Of a DNA stretch of 64,000 nucleotides, positions 43,126 through 56,477 are shown piece after piece; the stretch's first letter is position 1, and every line of letters starts with the position of its first letter. Where the stretch lies: NCBI RefSeq assembly GCF_007655135.1, contig NC_045127.1:24594199-24658198 (forward strand). Direction: 5' to 3'. Below the pieces are notes generated by a model that searched no databases, was not told where the DNA came from, and was given only the letters and a program-made list of their open reading frames with translations. A program made the position numbers and the translations under genes. The DNA comes from Punica granatum (lineage: Eukaryota; Streptophyta; Magnoliopsida; Myrtales; Lythraceae).

Positions 43126-45007
43126 AGGCCAATCGAGCGAATCATTCAGCATTGATGCAACAGTCTTCCTTGAATATCCAGCGACTTTAGCAGCGTGCAC
43201 CCTCCAAGAGGCACGTACTGCAAAGAACAACAAGAGATGATCGAAGACATCGCACCAGGCGCCTGCCACGAGCCACTTCAACAAATGAAGACTGGGGCAT
43301 CCTCGTCTAACTTTCGCACCGGGGCAACACCAGTTGTTCATTCATGGGGCAGTTTGACATTTTCTTTTCCTAGACAACAGGGGAAATTCACAAGTAACGC
43401 TTGTAAGGGCAAATGACACGAAGTTCAGCTTTCGAGTGCACGAGAGTCAAACTTCCAAGAAAGCCGGTCCTCACAAAATAGGGCTAGCAACACACAACAA
43501 GTCTCCACGAGGCGAAGCACACCAAAGTGGCCTCAGCGATGCAAAGTCGAGGAGTTTCAAACAAAAACACGGGGCACAAAACAAACCCCAGTTGCAAGAA
43601 AAAAGAGAGAGCGAAAAGAAGCAGGAAAAATCCGCCAATGAAGAGAGAGAAAAGACGTGGGAAAAGCCCATCAATGAACAAAACAGGGTATCGCTGAGAT
43701 TTAAAACTCCGGCGCTGCCAATCCTGAGAAATCAGCTAACCCTGACAAAAGGGGAGCAGCAAACACAACTCCTCGACGGAGACAGAAAACAATGCATTTG
43801 GAGTTTGAATCCTTTGAACCCTTTGCCCTTGTAAACTTGAGAGATAAAAGAATCGAGCCCGCTAGGTCGAAAACCCTTTTGGGGCGGCCTAGGCAAAAGC
43901 TAGGGTAAAAGAGAGGCACGACCGGAAACCCTTTGGGGCGGTCGTGGCAAAATGAGAGCTCTTCCCCTTTAGGTTGAGAGGTGCGGTCCCGAGGTGGGTA
44001 ACTGTAGCAAAAGGAGAGCAAAACGAGAGATAGATAAAATTGCCCCCTAGTCTCTCACACATCGTGTGAACAAGGGATCCCCAAGGGAAGTTGCCATGTT
44101 ATCTATTCCAACATGATCCCCGATCGGCTCTCCAATACCATTTAACCATCCAAGAGGGAACCTTCCTCAAACACAGTGGGCAACTGAACACGCCGTCCAA
44201 GCAGTTCGGTACAACCTACACAACAGAATGACGAAGGAAAATGGGGGTACATCTCACTACAGGCGTGAACCCGTGTATCCTTTTAGCCTGGGGCAACATG
44301 CTTCCCAAGCTTTCTCTTTTCTCTTTGTCTTTGCATAACTCCAAATGGGCCACAGCCACCCTTTAACAGGCTACCCTAGAGCCAAAATCCATGACATTCC
44401 TCTCCGGGGGTCTAATCATAAGTCTTTGGAAATAGTCAGACCGAGTGGGTTGCAAATGCAGTCGCCCTACGGCATCCGGATGATAAGGGTCCAAAGCCGA
44501 CGAGCGTGTTGAACAACCGATAGAGCTGCTAGGGCATCATCGGGGACGTCTCGATATGCCCATACGTAGCTAACGGGAGATCCCCGGAGGCCTTGCATCT
44601 AGGCCTCCGAGAACGGGATCCACTTGCAATGTCAAAGCAAAATTCTTCACGGGTTGCTCAAGTGACCTCGAAACTGAAGATCTGTGCGTCACAACGACGG
44701 TCTTTTTACTGCTTACCTGTGCCTATCTCATGTTAGTATTTCTCACATGATTTACTAGTAATGCTAGGATTACAGGTACCACAAGCACGCAAGAACTACG
44801 GCAGACTCTGATTCCCTACCACTCGAGATACGTGGGCGCTCCACCTTAGAGCTCAAGTCCTTCAGCATGCGACATCCCGCAAGGCAAAATCCTTCATCTC
44901 ACGGCCGGGGCATCGCCAGCGAAAGTACAATTGCCAAACAGCAAAGCCGCCTATTAGCGAAAGTGCAACCGCTCCGGCAGCAACGTCGGTCTTCGACAAA
45001 TCAAAAT

Positions 45008-45455
45008 TCCCAGGGTTTCACACCTACACACAGGGTTTCACACCTACACCGCCGCAGTCAGGGTTTCACATCCGCTCCGCTGCATTCGGGTTTCACACCC
45101 ACACAACCGTAGTCAAGGTTTCACACCCGCTCCACTGCATTTGGGTTTCACACCCACACACAGGGTTTGACACCCACACCGCCGCAGTCAGGGTTTCACA
45201 CCCGCTCCGCTGCATTCGGGTTTCACACCCAGGATTTCACACCCACACACAGGGTTTCACACCCACGCCGCCGCAGTCAGGGTTTCACACCCGCTCCGCT
45301 GCATTCGGGTTTCACACCTAGGATTTCACACCTACACCACCGTAGTCAGGGTTTCACACCCCCTCCACCGCGTTCGGGTTTCACACCCACACCACCGCAG
45401 TCAGGGTTTCACACCCGCTCCGCTGCGTTCGGGTTTCACACCCACACCCGAAGAG
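45008..45455. repeat. 27-28-bp minisatellite (right arm)
   Basis: Reverse complement of the array at 24296-24740, units built on 'cagggtttcacacc' and 'cgggtttcacaccc'. The number and order of units differ slightly from the left arm, which shifts the mirror sum from 69779 to about 69748. Confidence 0.85.
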
Positions 45456-45649
45456 TCTTCAGGATAGCATTACATGCACTCAGTGGCATCACAATTAGTT
45501 GGCAAGCAACGAAGGATTCTGCCACAACATCGATTGCAACACAGACAAGCTTAGTGATGGAGGAATCACAATGATTCCTTCCACACCTCACGCAACTCTC
45601 CAGCGTTTGCATTTACTTTCTGCAAACATTTTCATTCTACAATGCATCC

Positions 45650-45830
45650 CATGCGTTTTTAAATTTCTGCTCAGGGGTCCTTCCCGACTAAATTTCTGTT
45701 GAGGGGTCCATCCCCTTCGGGTCCGTCCCGACTAAATTTCTGTTCAGGGGTCCGTCCCCTTCGGGTACGTCCTGACTAAATTTCTGTTCAAAGGTCCGTC
45801 CCCTCGAGTCGTCCTGACTTTTACATTTTT
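45650..45830. repeat. ~45-bp direct repeats (right arm)
   Basis: Four units with 'ccgactaaatttctgttcag' and 'gggtccgtccccttcggg', mirroring 23925-24100. Confidence 0.75.
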
Positions 45831-45980
45831 GCATCAAGTATAACATCCCCACATATCCAAAGGAGGAGGGAGAAGACTGCTATCGGAAGTTCTATATCGA
45901 TCATTGCTATCAAATTGGGGTACTTCTGAAGTCTTTGGCTGCATCCTCTACTCGAGCACGGAGTCAGAGAGGGGCAAGCC

Positions 45981-48900
45981 TGTCAGCACCCCGTTTTGGC
46001 TCACTTTTCCAAACAACGATATCAATAATGGTCCAGACTATGACTTGAGTAGGAATACAGAAAACGGCTCGGCAGAGCAAGAAATCACTATTCATCCTCA
46101 AGTAGGCAAAATTGAGCAGAAGACATGCACATGTGACAGAAGGACTCCAGGGGTCACCAAAGGGTAACAGAGTGACTAGAGAGCTCAACAATGTCCAAAA
46201 CCGGCATTTCCAGTGTACTACATGGACAATCCTATTTTCCTATAGTTCGCTCGACCGTCGGAAGATAGCCAATATTGGACTTCAAAAATCCACATCAACG
46301 CCAAATAGATGAAAAGTGTCTTCAAACGCATTTCGCAAATCATCTGCTCTATACAGAATAACTTTTTGTATATAGACAACTTTTCAGTGGAAGTCCAAAA
46401 ATGCCGGTTTCTCGAAGAAAAGTTAATTCCAAATATCAAATGCGGCCATGCCCCACAATCATACAGAGCACGAGCAGTGCTTCAGATTGTCTTTTGGAAG
46501 CCATACAGACACCCTAAATGACTTCCGAGCGACAAAACGGGCATACCCCTCTTCGGAAGAGCATAACCGGAGATTGGTCTAAAGGAATAACGGCAAACGA
46601 GATTGACCCTGTATTGCCCTGGAAACTCCAGCGGATAGATGCAATTGGGCAAATCAGACAGCAAAACCCTTCACGGTTTCCCGAGTAACCTCTGAGGAGC
46701 ACAAAAGGCCATTTTCAGTGAAAATCCATATCCAGAGGTCCTCTTTGGGGAAACTTGACGCCGGTTGCTTACCTTACACAATGCTAGCCTTCTCAAGGCT
46801 CAATGTGGAATCGTCAGAATGAATCACAACTCATCTAGACCCCTCGAGCAGTGCTTTAAGGGTCTCAGATGCACTTTTCATATCCTTAGAGGCCCAATCT
46901 CGGCAAACAGAGATCACAGTGATCTTCAGATTGCCCAAGAAACTCAGAAAGCAATCTGAGAAATCCAGTTTCGGTCTCCTAGGACATCTCCGGCTCCATA
47001 TTTGCATTTACCGGCTTAAGGGTCAAGGATCCACGTAATTTGACAATTTATGTCAAAATGACCGACGTGGGATGCAGATACAAGATATGCCGTCAGAAGT
47101 GGGTAACCTCGCTCTGAATGCATAAAAGGAGCAAAACCGGCTTCCGAGCCTCATACAGACGTTTGGCAATTTCTCACGGAAAATGCCAATTTCGGACTCA
47201 TGAAATCCTTTTCCTCGCGTATATCGATAATTCAACATTCGATTTGAACCACGAGCCTCGAATGCGCGATCAATCGATACCCGAGCTTTTTCCCGGTTTC
47301 TCCTCTTCGGTTGTGGGACCCACGGGCTGCCCAAGATGAGTCACCCTTTGCTCTAGAAGCTTCTTCTTCTTCTTCAATGCAAGAAGCTAACTTGCCCTCT
47401 CTTAGCCAAAATATCTTGAAGAGGTTGAAGACAGCACTCAATGCTCATCAATGCTCTTGGATAATCTTCATCAAGAACACTTGGTCCACATTCATCCTCA
47501 TCCTCATTAGACAAACTGAAATTTGCTAATGGGAGGCTTAAGTGTGCTTAGCTTTGCCTGTAAATAGCCCCAAAGTGATTAACCTAATCACTTCTCCTCT
47601 TGTATACTCTCTCCAAGCATTCTCCCTCTAGAAAACCTCTCAAACTCCTTAGCCAAGAACACCCAAGAACCAGCAAGCTTCGACTTTGAAAAACCGAAAA
47701 GAAAACATCGAACAAAACCCGAAGTTCATAAGTCGGAAGCCGGTGTTCATCATCCCGACTTAACTTCAAAAATTCTCAAACTCCATGGACCACATGTTTT
47801 GGACCTAAGGAGTTCATTTATGAACTTAGATTTTTGGTTTGAAGTCATTTGCTTATCATTTCAGGTTGATTTCCCCATTTCGACGAAAATCGTCACTCTC
47901 GGGTGAATAGTGCGCACCCGCGCGCAAGCCGCGCGCCCGCGTGCCCTGCCGTGTGCCCGCGCACCTCCCGCGCGCATCCTTGCCTGAACGTGCATCCTTT
48001 GCACCCGAGCACTCTTCCAAGCGTTCAACCGAGTCACCCGACTCTCGAACACTTCCACGACTCTTACCTCGTATCCCGAGGCAAGGTATAACATTCTCGG
48101 CTTAGAGAAGTTAGAACCTTCTACATTATTTGCATGGCTATGGAGTAATATGGCGTTTTATGCATGTTTAACTTGCAAGACTTAATTTTTATACACTTTC
48201 ATGTTATATTATGCATGCTCGTCATTATATAACATGTTAGCATGTCGGGAAACATTTGGATCGACCCTCGGAAGACCTTCCCGACCCAAAATAAGCAAAA
48301 GAGCTCTTGGGTTTGCCTCAAGATGAGGTAACCGAGACTTGGCTTGCTTTCCTCGAGTTAAGAACGGCCTTCTTAGCCCGATCCAAGTTCAATTCCAGAG
48401 TTTTCTCGTGTTTTCTTACATGCATGAAGTCGGTATTGTTTTATCGATTCCTTAAATAACTTGTTTGTGCATGTTTACATGTTCAAATGCGTTATTCAAA
48501 TCATGGCAATACCGACTTTCGTTTAATCGTGTCATTTATGATGTTTGTCGTTTATGCATGCGAGAAATGATTCGAAACGAGACGGGGAAACCTCGTGGAA
48601 CCCCATTCGGGCCATGGGACCTCTCGGCTATCTCTAAGGAGAAGTAACCGAGAGCCTCTTAGACTCGTACGGGTTGCATGAGGCTTCCTCTTCCGTTTTG
48701 AGTCCGTTCTCGGCTTTCGTGTAATTTGCAATTTACATTATCGTCGCAATATCGCATGAAAATGTCTTTTCAAAACAAAGCATGCATGGATTCGGGTATC
48801 GATGACTCATTCGGGTCCATTCGGTTACGAGGGTAGTTTAGGTCATTGGACCAAATTATCCTCGATCCTTATGGATTCGTCTTGGTCGCCGGGTCACGAA

Positions 48901-50178
48901 TCGTTTTCATAATTAATGCATTCGGCATAACCTTAAGCATTAATTCCACGAACGGGTTAATCAGGACATTCACACGGTTAATTCATTCAATTTTAAAAAC
49001 TTTGCACGAATTGGACATTAATTTGTAACTCGTGTCTACGAATTACAAAACGGTGTTAATGCCCTTTTAAAAACCCTCATACTTTCAAATCCTTTTCTGA
49101 AAAACAAATTTTCAAATCAAGAGCAAGAACATCATTTTGTGATTTGGCGTCATCTTAGTATCGTTTAAGATGTCAGTTGGGTATTCTGTATCAAAATTAC
49201 AATTACCTGACTAATCATTTCATTCGACTTAACCAAATGCTAGAAAATGGTTAGGTGGAACTCTAGGTTCCAAATCTAGAGTCAAAACACGAGTTGGGTT
49301 AATTCAGTGGTAATTCAATGTCACAACACCGAATTACTGTAAAAACAATCCACACACACGAAACTTGACTACGGACACCCGATATGTCAGGTTCTCAAAC
49401 CAAAGCCGAATGCTAAAACATTAGCACGAGTTGTTTGCTTAGCATATGGCATTGGCTTGCAAAAACACACTTGGATTAATAAATTTGTTAATCCACATAT
49501 ATTGGGTGAATACAAACACATTGTCTGTTATTTACCTGTTGATTATTATCTTTTCGCACTTGTTTGCCATGCGGGTCGAGCCTGATCCCTAGGCTGAATA
49601 ATATTAGGGTTCAATGCCCTAATCATCGATCACAAGGTCCAACGCCCTAATCAACACTCACAGGGTCCAACACCCTATTCAGTGAGAGCATGCATTGAAT
49701 TTCAGTTCTTCGGTCTTTTCCCTAAACTCACGGTGAGTTAAATGTGAAATAATAATCGAACGCGAGTCGACTGGAATTCAGCCATCTGTAATTTGTATTT
49801 ATTGTTTTCGAGAACATTATAAGGATTTTATTTTGTACATTCATTCTGTAAGAATTCCAATCGGTAAGCGAATGGTCCGAGAGTTGAATTAATCGAATCG
49901 GTTTAATGCTTGCCCAAAGGAAAGTAAATCCAAGAATTCGCGGTTCTGGTTCACGCAGAGATTCAACCTCCATGGTTCGATGAACTGTTACGCAAGATTG
50001 TGAACCAACTCCCCGACATATGGGTTTACTTCTCTCTCGGCTTCTCAACCGACATCGTTTGCTTCACCGAATCTCTGGTGTCAAAACGCGCAAGCCGAGT
50101 GCAATTTAATTCAAGCAGTAAATAATAAAACATGCAAGCCTAGCAAACCAGAGTACCGAAAGGGCATGGGAAAATCCC
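45981..50178 (+). repeat. Tat LTR type A (copy A'), + orientation
   Basis: Starts TGTCAGCACCCC at 45981 after a purine tract. It is the 3' LTR of element X'. It runs to about 50165 ('gagtaccgaaagggcatggg'), where it meets LTR A3 tail to tail. The final few hundred bases up to a PBS are absent. Confidence 0.85.
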
Positions 50179-53100
50179 TATATCCCGCACGCCCTTTCGG
50201 TAGTCTGGTTTGCTAGGCTTGCATGTTTTGTTATTTACCGCTTGAATTAAGTTGCACTCGGCTCGCGCATTTTGACACCGGAGATTCGGTGAACCAAACG
50301 ATGTCAGTTGAGAAGCCGAGAAAGAAGTAAACCCGTATGTCGGGGAGTTGGTTCACAATCTTGCGTTACAGTTCATCGAGCCATGGAGGTTGAATCCCTA
50401 CGTGAACCAGAACCGTGAATTCTTGGATTTACTTTCCTTTGGGCAAGCATTAAACCGATTCAATTAATTCAACTCTCGGACCGTTCGCTTACTGACTGGA
50501 ATTCTTACAGAATGAATGTACAAAATAAAAGTCCTTACAATGCTCTCAAAAACAATAAATACAAATTACAAATGGCCGAATTCCAGTCGACTCACGTTCG
50601 GTTATTATTCCACTCATTCTCGCCATGAGTTTAGGGAAAAGACCGAGGAACTGAAATTCAATGCACGCTCTCACTGAATAGGGCGTTGGACCCTGTGATC
50701 GATGATTAGGGTGTTGAACCCTAAAATCATTCGGCCTAGGGATCAGGCTCGACCCGCATGGCAAACAAGTGCGAAAAGATAACAATCAACAGGTAAATAA
50801 CATTCAATGTGTTTGTATTCACCGAATGTACGTGGATTAACAAGTTTATTAATCCAAGTGTGTTTTTGCAAGCAAATGCCATATGCTAAGCAAACAACGC
50901 GTGCCAATGTTTTAGCATTCGGCTTTGGTTTGAGAACCTGACATATCGGGTGTCCGTAGTCAAGTTTCGTGTGTGTGGATTGTTTTTACAGTGATTCGGT
51001 GTTGTGACATTGAATTACCACTGAATTACCCTAACTCGTGTTTTGACTCTAGATTTGGAACCTAGAGTTCCACCTAACCATTTTCTAGCCTTTGGTCAAG
51101 TCGAATGAAATGATTAGTCAGGTAATTGTAATTTTGATACAGAATACCCAACTGACATCTTAAACGATACTAAGATGACGCCAAATCACAAAATGATGTT
51201 GTTGCCCTTGATTTGAAAAATGTTTTTTCAGAAAAGGAGAACAACACAATATGGATTTGAAAGTATGAGGATTTTGAAAAGGGCATTAACACCGTTTTGT
51301 AATTCGTCGACACGAGTTACAAATTAATGTCCAATTCATGCAAAGTTGTTTAAATTAAATGAATTAATCGTGTGAACGTCCCGATTAACCCGTTCGTGGA
51401 ATTAATGCTTACGGTTATGCCGAATCCATTAATTATGAAAACGATTCGTGACTCAGCGACCAAGACGATTCCATAAGGATCGAGGATAATTTGGTCCAAT
51501 GACCTAAACTACCCTCGTAACCGAATGGACCCGAATGAGTCATTGATACTCAAATCCATGCATGCTTTGTTTTGAAAAGACATTTTCATGCGATATTGCG
51601 ACGATAATGTAAATTGCAAATTACACGAAAGCCAAGACCAGACTCAAAACGGGAAGAGGAAGCCTCATGCAACCTGTACGAGTCTAAGAGGTTCTCGGTT
51701 ACTTCTCCTTGGAGATAGCCGAGAGGTCCCATATCCCGAATGGGGTTCCATGAGGTTTCCCCGTCTCAATTCGAATCATTTCTCGCATGCTTAAACGACA
51801 AACATGATAAATGACACGATTAAACGAAAGTCGGTATTGCTATGATTTGAATAACGCATTCGAACATGCAAACATGCACAAACAAGTTATATAAGGAATC
51901 GATAAAACAATACCGACTTCATGCATGCAAGAAAACACGAGAAAACTCGGGAATCGAACTTGGATCGGGCTAAGAAGGCCGTTCTTAACCCGAGGAAAGC
52001 AAGCCAATTCTCGGTTACCTCTTCTTGAGGCAAACCCGAGAGCTCTTTTGCTTATTTCGGGTTGGGAAGGTCTTCCGAGGGTCGATCCAAACGTTTCCCG
52101 ACATGCTAACATGTTATATGATGACGAGCATGCATAATATAACATGAAAGTGTATAAAATTAAGTCTTGCAAGTTAAACATGCATTAAAAGCCATATTAC
52201 TCCATAGCCATGCAAATAATGTAAAAGGTTCTAACTTCTCTAAGTCGAGAATGTTATACCTTGCCTCGGGATACGAGGAAAGAGTCGTGGAAGTGTTCGA
52301 GAGTCAGGTTTCTCGGTTGAACTCTTGGAAGAGTGCTCGGGTGCAAAGGATGCACGTTCGGGCAAGGATACGAGTGGGTGGCATGCGGCAGGCGTGCGGG
52401 AGGAGCGTGGGCGCGCGGCAGGCGCGCGGGTGCGCACTGTTCACCCGAGAGTGACGATTTTCACCGAAATGGAGAAATCAACTTGAAATGATGAGCAAAT
52501 GACTTCAAACAAAAAATCTAAGTTCATAAATGAACTCCTTAGGTCCAAAACATGTGGTCCATGAAGTTTGAGAATTTTTGAAGTTAAGTCGGGATGATGA
52601 ACACCGGCTTTCGACTTAAGAACTTCGGGTTTTGTTCGATGTTTTCTTTTCGATTTTTCAAAGCTGAAGCTTGCTAGTTCTTGGGTGTTCTTGGCTATGT
52701 AGTTTGAGAGGTTTTCTAGAGGGAGAATGCTTGGAGAGAGTATGCAAGAGGAGAAGTGATTAGGTTAATCACTTTGGAGCTATTTACAGGCAAAGCTAAT
52801 GGGCGATTAAGCAAAGCTAAGCACACTTAAGCCTCCCATTAGCAAATTTCGGTTTGCCTAATGAGGATGAGGATGAATGTGGACCAAGTGTTCTTGATGA
52901 AGATGATCAAGAGGGCGAGTTAACTTCTTGCATTGAAGAAGAAGAAGAAGTTTCTAGAGCAAATGGTGACTCATCTTGGGTAGCTCGTGGGTCCCACGAC
53001 CGAAGAGGAGAAAACGGGAAACAGCTCGGGTCTCGATTAATCGCGTATTCGAGGCTCGTAGTTCGAACCGAATGTTGAATTATCGATATACGCGAGGAAA

Positions 53101-54331
53101 CAGATTTAATGAGTCCGAGATTGGCATTTTCTGTGAGAAATTGCCAAATGTCTGTATGAGGCTCGAAAGCCGGTTTTGCTCCTTTTATGCATTCAGAGCG
53201 AGGTTACCCACTTCTGACAGCATATCTTGTATCTGCATCCCACGTCGGTCATTTTGACATAAATTGTCAAATTACGTGGACCCTTGACCCTTAAGTCGGT
53301 AAATGCAAATATGGAGCCGGAGATGTCTTAGGTGACCCAAACTGATTTCTCAGATTACTTTTTGAGTTTCTTGGGCGATCCGGAGATCACTGTGATCTCT
53401 GTTTGTCGAGATTGGGCCTCTAAGGATATGAAAAGTGCATCTGAGACCCTTAAAGCACTGCTCGAGGGGTCTAGATGAGTTGGGTGATTCATTCCGACGG
53501 TTCCACATTGAGCCTTGAGAAGGCTAGCATTGTGTAAGGTAAGCATCCGACGTCAAGTTTCGCCAAAGAAGACCTCCGGATATGGATTTTCACTGAAAAT
53601 GGCCTTTTGTGCTCCTCGGAGGTTACTCGGGAAACCGTGAAGGGTTTTGCTGTCTGATTTGCCCAATTGTGTCTATTCGCTGGAGTTTCATGGGCAATAC
53701 AGGATCAACCTCGTTTGCCGTTATTCCATCAGACCAGTCTCCGGTTATGTTCTTCCAAATAGGGGTATGCCCGTTTTGTTGCTCGGAAATTATTCAGGGT
53801 GTCTGTATGGCTTCCAAAAGACAATTTGAAGCACTGCTCGTGCTCTGTATGATTGTGGGGCATGGCCGCATATGATATTTGGAGTGAACTTTTCTCCGAG
53901 AAACCGGCATTTTTGGACTTCCACTGAAAAGTTGTCTGTATACAGAAAGTTGTTCTGTATAGTGCAGATGATTTGTGAAATGCATTTGAAGACACTTTTC
54001 ATCTGTTTGGCGTTGATGTGGATTTTTGAAGTCCAATATTGGCTCTCTTCCGACGGTCGAGCGAACTATCGGAAAATATGATTAACCATGTAGTACACTG
54101 GAAAATGCCGGTCTTGGACATTGTTGAGCTCTCTAGTCACTCTGTTACCCTTTGGTGACCCCTGGAGTCCTTCTGTCACATGTGCATGTCTTCTGCTCAA
54201 TTTTGCCGACTTGAGGATGAATAGTGATTTCTTGCTCTGCCAAGTCGTTTTCTGTATTCCTGCTCAAGTCATAGTCTGGACCATTACTAATATCATTGTT
54301 TGGAAAAGTGAGCCAAAATGGGGTACTGATA
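50179..54331 (-). repeat. Tat LTR type A (copy A3), 3' LTR of Tat copy 2
   Basis: On the minus strand it starts TATCAGTACCCC at 54331 (two changes from the family start), after the purine-rich 'aaagagtgggaag', and runs to about 50180 ending in 'ccgaaagggcgtgcggg'. It is about 4.15 kb. It is the inverted partner of A'. It keeps the ~620-base block that A2 lacks (about 51475-52100). Confidence 0.85.
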
Positions 54332-54465
54332 GCTTCCCACTCTTTAACTGCATGCTCGAGTGCAGGATGCAACCAAAGACTTCAGAAGTATCCCAATTTG
54401 ATAGCAATGATCGATATGGAACTTCCGATAGTAGTCTTCTCCCTCCTACTTTGGACATGTCGTTG
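54332..54465 (-). other. Remnant 3' UTR of Tat copy 2
   Basis: About 130 bases match the LTR-proximal 3' UTR of copy 1 (14068-14200) and X. At about 54460 the sequence passes directly into pol coding sequence, so roughly 2.2 kb of 3' UTR with its arrays and hairpins is deleted. The join lies near 'ggacatgtcgttgagg', with a few shared bases on both sides. Confidence 0.75.
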
Positions 54466-55330
54466 AGGATGATCACGCCTCCAGAGAAGGTTTCCTTGAC
54501 AATGAAAGGTCCATCATACATGTATGCAAATTTGCCCATGGAATCTAGGGCGATGTGCAAGACTTTACGCAAGACGAGGTTGCCTTGGTGAAATTTGCAG
54601 TGGCGGACTTTTGCGTTAAATGCTCGTGCCATTCTCTGTTGGTAGTACTGGCCGTGATAGAGTGATGTCAGGCACTTCTCATCAATGAGATTGAGCTGCT
54701 CGTAACGCTGTTTTGCCCATTCTACTTCTTCAAGCTTGGATTCGACAAGAACCCTCATAGAGGGAATCTCCACTTCAACTAGAAGAATTGCTTCCATGTC
54801 GTAGGCCAAGAAATACGGGGTTGCCCCGGTAGACGAATGGATGGATGTCTGATAAGCCAAGAATGCGAACGGGAGCATCTCGTGCAAGTCCTTGTAATTC
54901 ACCGTCATTTTTTAGATGATTTTCTTTATGTTCTTGTTTGCTGCCTCTACCGCACCATTCATTTGGGGATGATACGGAGAGGAATTGCGATGTTGTTCAA
55001 GTTATTGGCATTGTCTATGATGAGAGTCGCAAGGACCCCGTACCGCGCAATGATGTCGCATTTGAGGAAACGGGCCACGGCCTTTGCAGTGACTGATGCA
55101 AAGGTGATAGCTTCTATCCACTTGGTGGAGTAATCGATAGCTACCAATATGAACAAATGTCCATTGGATGCTTTGGGGTTGATAGGACCAATTACGTCCA
55201 TACCCCAAATTGAAAAAGGCCATGGAGCTGCCATTAGATGCAGCTCGTTAGGTGGTGCTCTGATCTAGTTCGTATAGACTTGGCACAAGTGGCAGTGTCT
55301 GGCATGCTTAACGCAGTCAGTCTCCATAGT
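54466..55330 (-). pseudogene. Tat copy 2 integrase, decayed
   Basis: Minus-strand blocks match copy 1 integrase. The C-terminal part at 54908-54466 (with 'GNLVLRKVLHIA' and 'YDGPFIVKE') is cut from the core by a stop at about 54914. The core part at 55234-54959 ('WGMDVIGPINPKASNGHLF') loses ~42 bases after 'NNLNN', changing frame. A further stop lies near 55267 between core and zinc finger. The long C-terminal frame reads on into the LTR (to 54264), which is an accident of the deletion. Confidence 0.85.
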
Positions 55331-56477
55331 GGACCAGAAGTAGCCCAATCACATGATTTTCTTTGCGAGCATGAGTCTATTCATGTGAGGTCCGCAGCTC
55401 CCCTCGTGCACTTCTTCCATAAGGCGTTGTGTCTCACTTTTGTCGACACACCGGAGTAATGTGGCGTCGAATGAATGGCGGTAGAGAGTCTCGCCACTCA
55501 GGAAGAAATGTGCTGCAATGCGTCGAAGAGTCCTCCGGTCATGCCGATCAGTGAATGTAGGGAATTGACCAATTTGTAATAAATGCTTGATGTTTGCACA
55601 CCAAGGCTTGCCATCGACAGCCTCGATCATGTCACAGTAGGTAGGGCCCTTAGCAATCTCAAACTTGAGGGGCTCGATGAGATTCTCCTTCGTAATGCTT
55701 AGCAAGGATGCGAGCATTGCGAGTGCATCGGCAAACTGGTTCTTCATGCGCGGTGTGTATGTAAACGAGATATTCTCGAAGTTCTTTGTCAATTCTTCGA
55801 GATATTTGTGATACGGCACCAGTTTTGGATCCTTTGTTTTCCATTGCTTGAGCGTTTGAAAGATTGCGAGCATTAAATCGCCAAACACTTCCAGCTCTTT
55901 GACTTTGAGGTAGATTGCCGCTTGCAGGGCGATGATACATGCCTTATATTCGGCTACGTTGTTAGTGCAGGGGAAATCAATCTTCGTTGCAACAGGGAAA
56001 TGATGCCATTCAGGGGATATCAGTATTGAATCGATACTAAACATAGTGGAATTGACCGCGCTGTCGAAATACATCTTCCACCCAAGACTCCCCTCTTCAT
56101 CGTCTACTTGGAGGATCCCTTCGTCTGGAAAGTCATAGTTGATCGATGTGACATCCTCGATCGGGAACTCTGCTAGATGATATGCTATTGCTTGGTCCTT
56201 CATTGATGTGCATGACACATACTCAATGTCGTACTTCGTGAGCTGACAACACCATTTTGTTATGTTCCTCGTAGAAGACGGACTATCGAGCAGGTGCTTC
56301 AGGGTATCAACTTTCGACAACAGACGAACAGTGTGGTAGAGAGCGTACTGTCGGAGCCTTTGCATGACCAACACCAACGCGCATCACATTTTCTCTATCA
56401 CCGGGTAGTTAGACTCCTCTTTAGTGAACTTCTTCCTTAAATAATAAATTGCTCGCTCTGCATGCATGGAATCGTCC
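55331..56477 (-). pseudogene. Tat copy 2 RNase H, archaeal-type RNase H and integrase zinc finger, decayed
   Basis: A 342-codon minus-strand frame (56377-55349) aligns with copy 1: end of the first RNase H ('VMQRLRQYALYHTVRLLSK'), the second RNase H ('MYFDSAVNSTMFS', 'NNVAEYKA', 'PRMKNQFADALAMLAS') and the first half of the zinc finger ('HEGSCGPHMN'). The 'STGSG' of copy 1 is changed. Stops at 56384 and near 56480 separate it from RT. By eye about 80-85% of residues match copy 1. Confidence 0.85.

Larger units (their letters stand above)
43126..45980 (+). other. 3' UTR and 3' end of Tat element X' (right arm)
   Basis: Mirror of 23768-26653. It holds the hairpin modules (43860-43990), the 27-28-bp minisatellite and the ~45-bp repeats, then a purine tract AGAGAGGGG (45966-45974) before LTR A'. 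The 132-codon frame at 43436 lies over hairpin modules and is not supported as coding. Confidence 0.7.
31824..49627 (-). repeat. Right arm of the giant inverted duplication (interrupted)
   Basis: Reverse complement of 20708-31190, in two pieces (31824-32416 and 39181-49627) separated by the CRM-like insertion. Differences from the left arm: a ~620-base block at 48243-48860 missing on the left, small changes in minisatellite length, and scattered substitutions that are mostly transitions. Beyond 49627 the right arm carries on as LTR A' while the left arm enters Tat copy 1. Confidence 0.9.
45850..54465. repeat. Second palindrome: LTR A pair with ~20-base centre at 50178
   Basis: Matched points sum to about 100356 near the axis (for example 50048 and 50308). 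The arms are ~4.3 kb and include ~130 bases of 3' UTR outside each LTR. The centre reads 'ctagcaaaccagagtaccg' - 'aaagggcatgggaaaatccc' - 'tatatcccgcacgcccttt' - 'cggtagtctggtttgctag', leaving about 20 unpaired bases. Confidence 0.85.
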
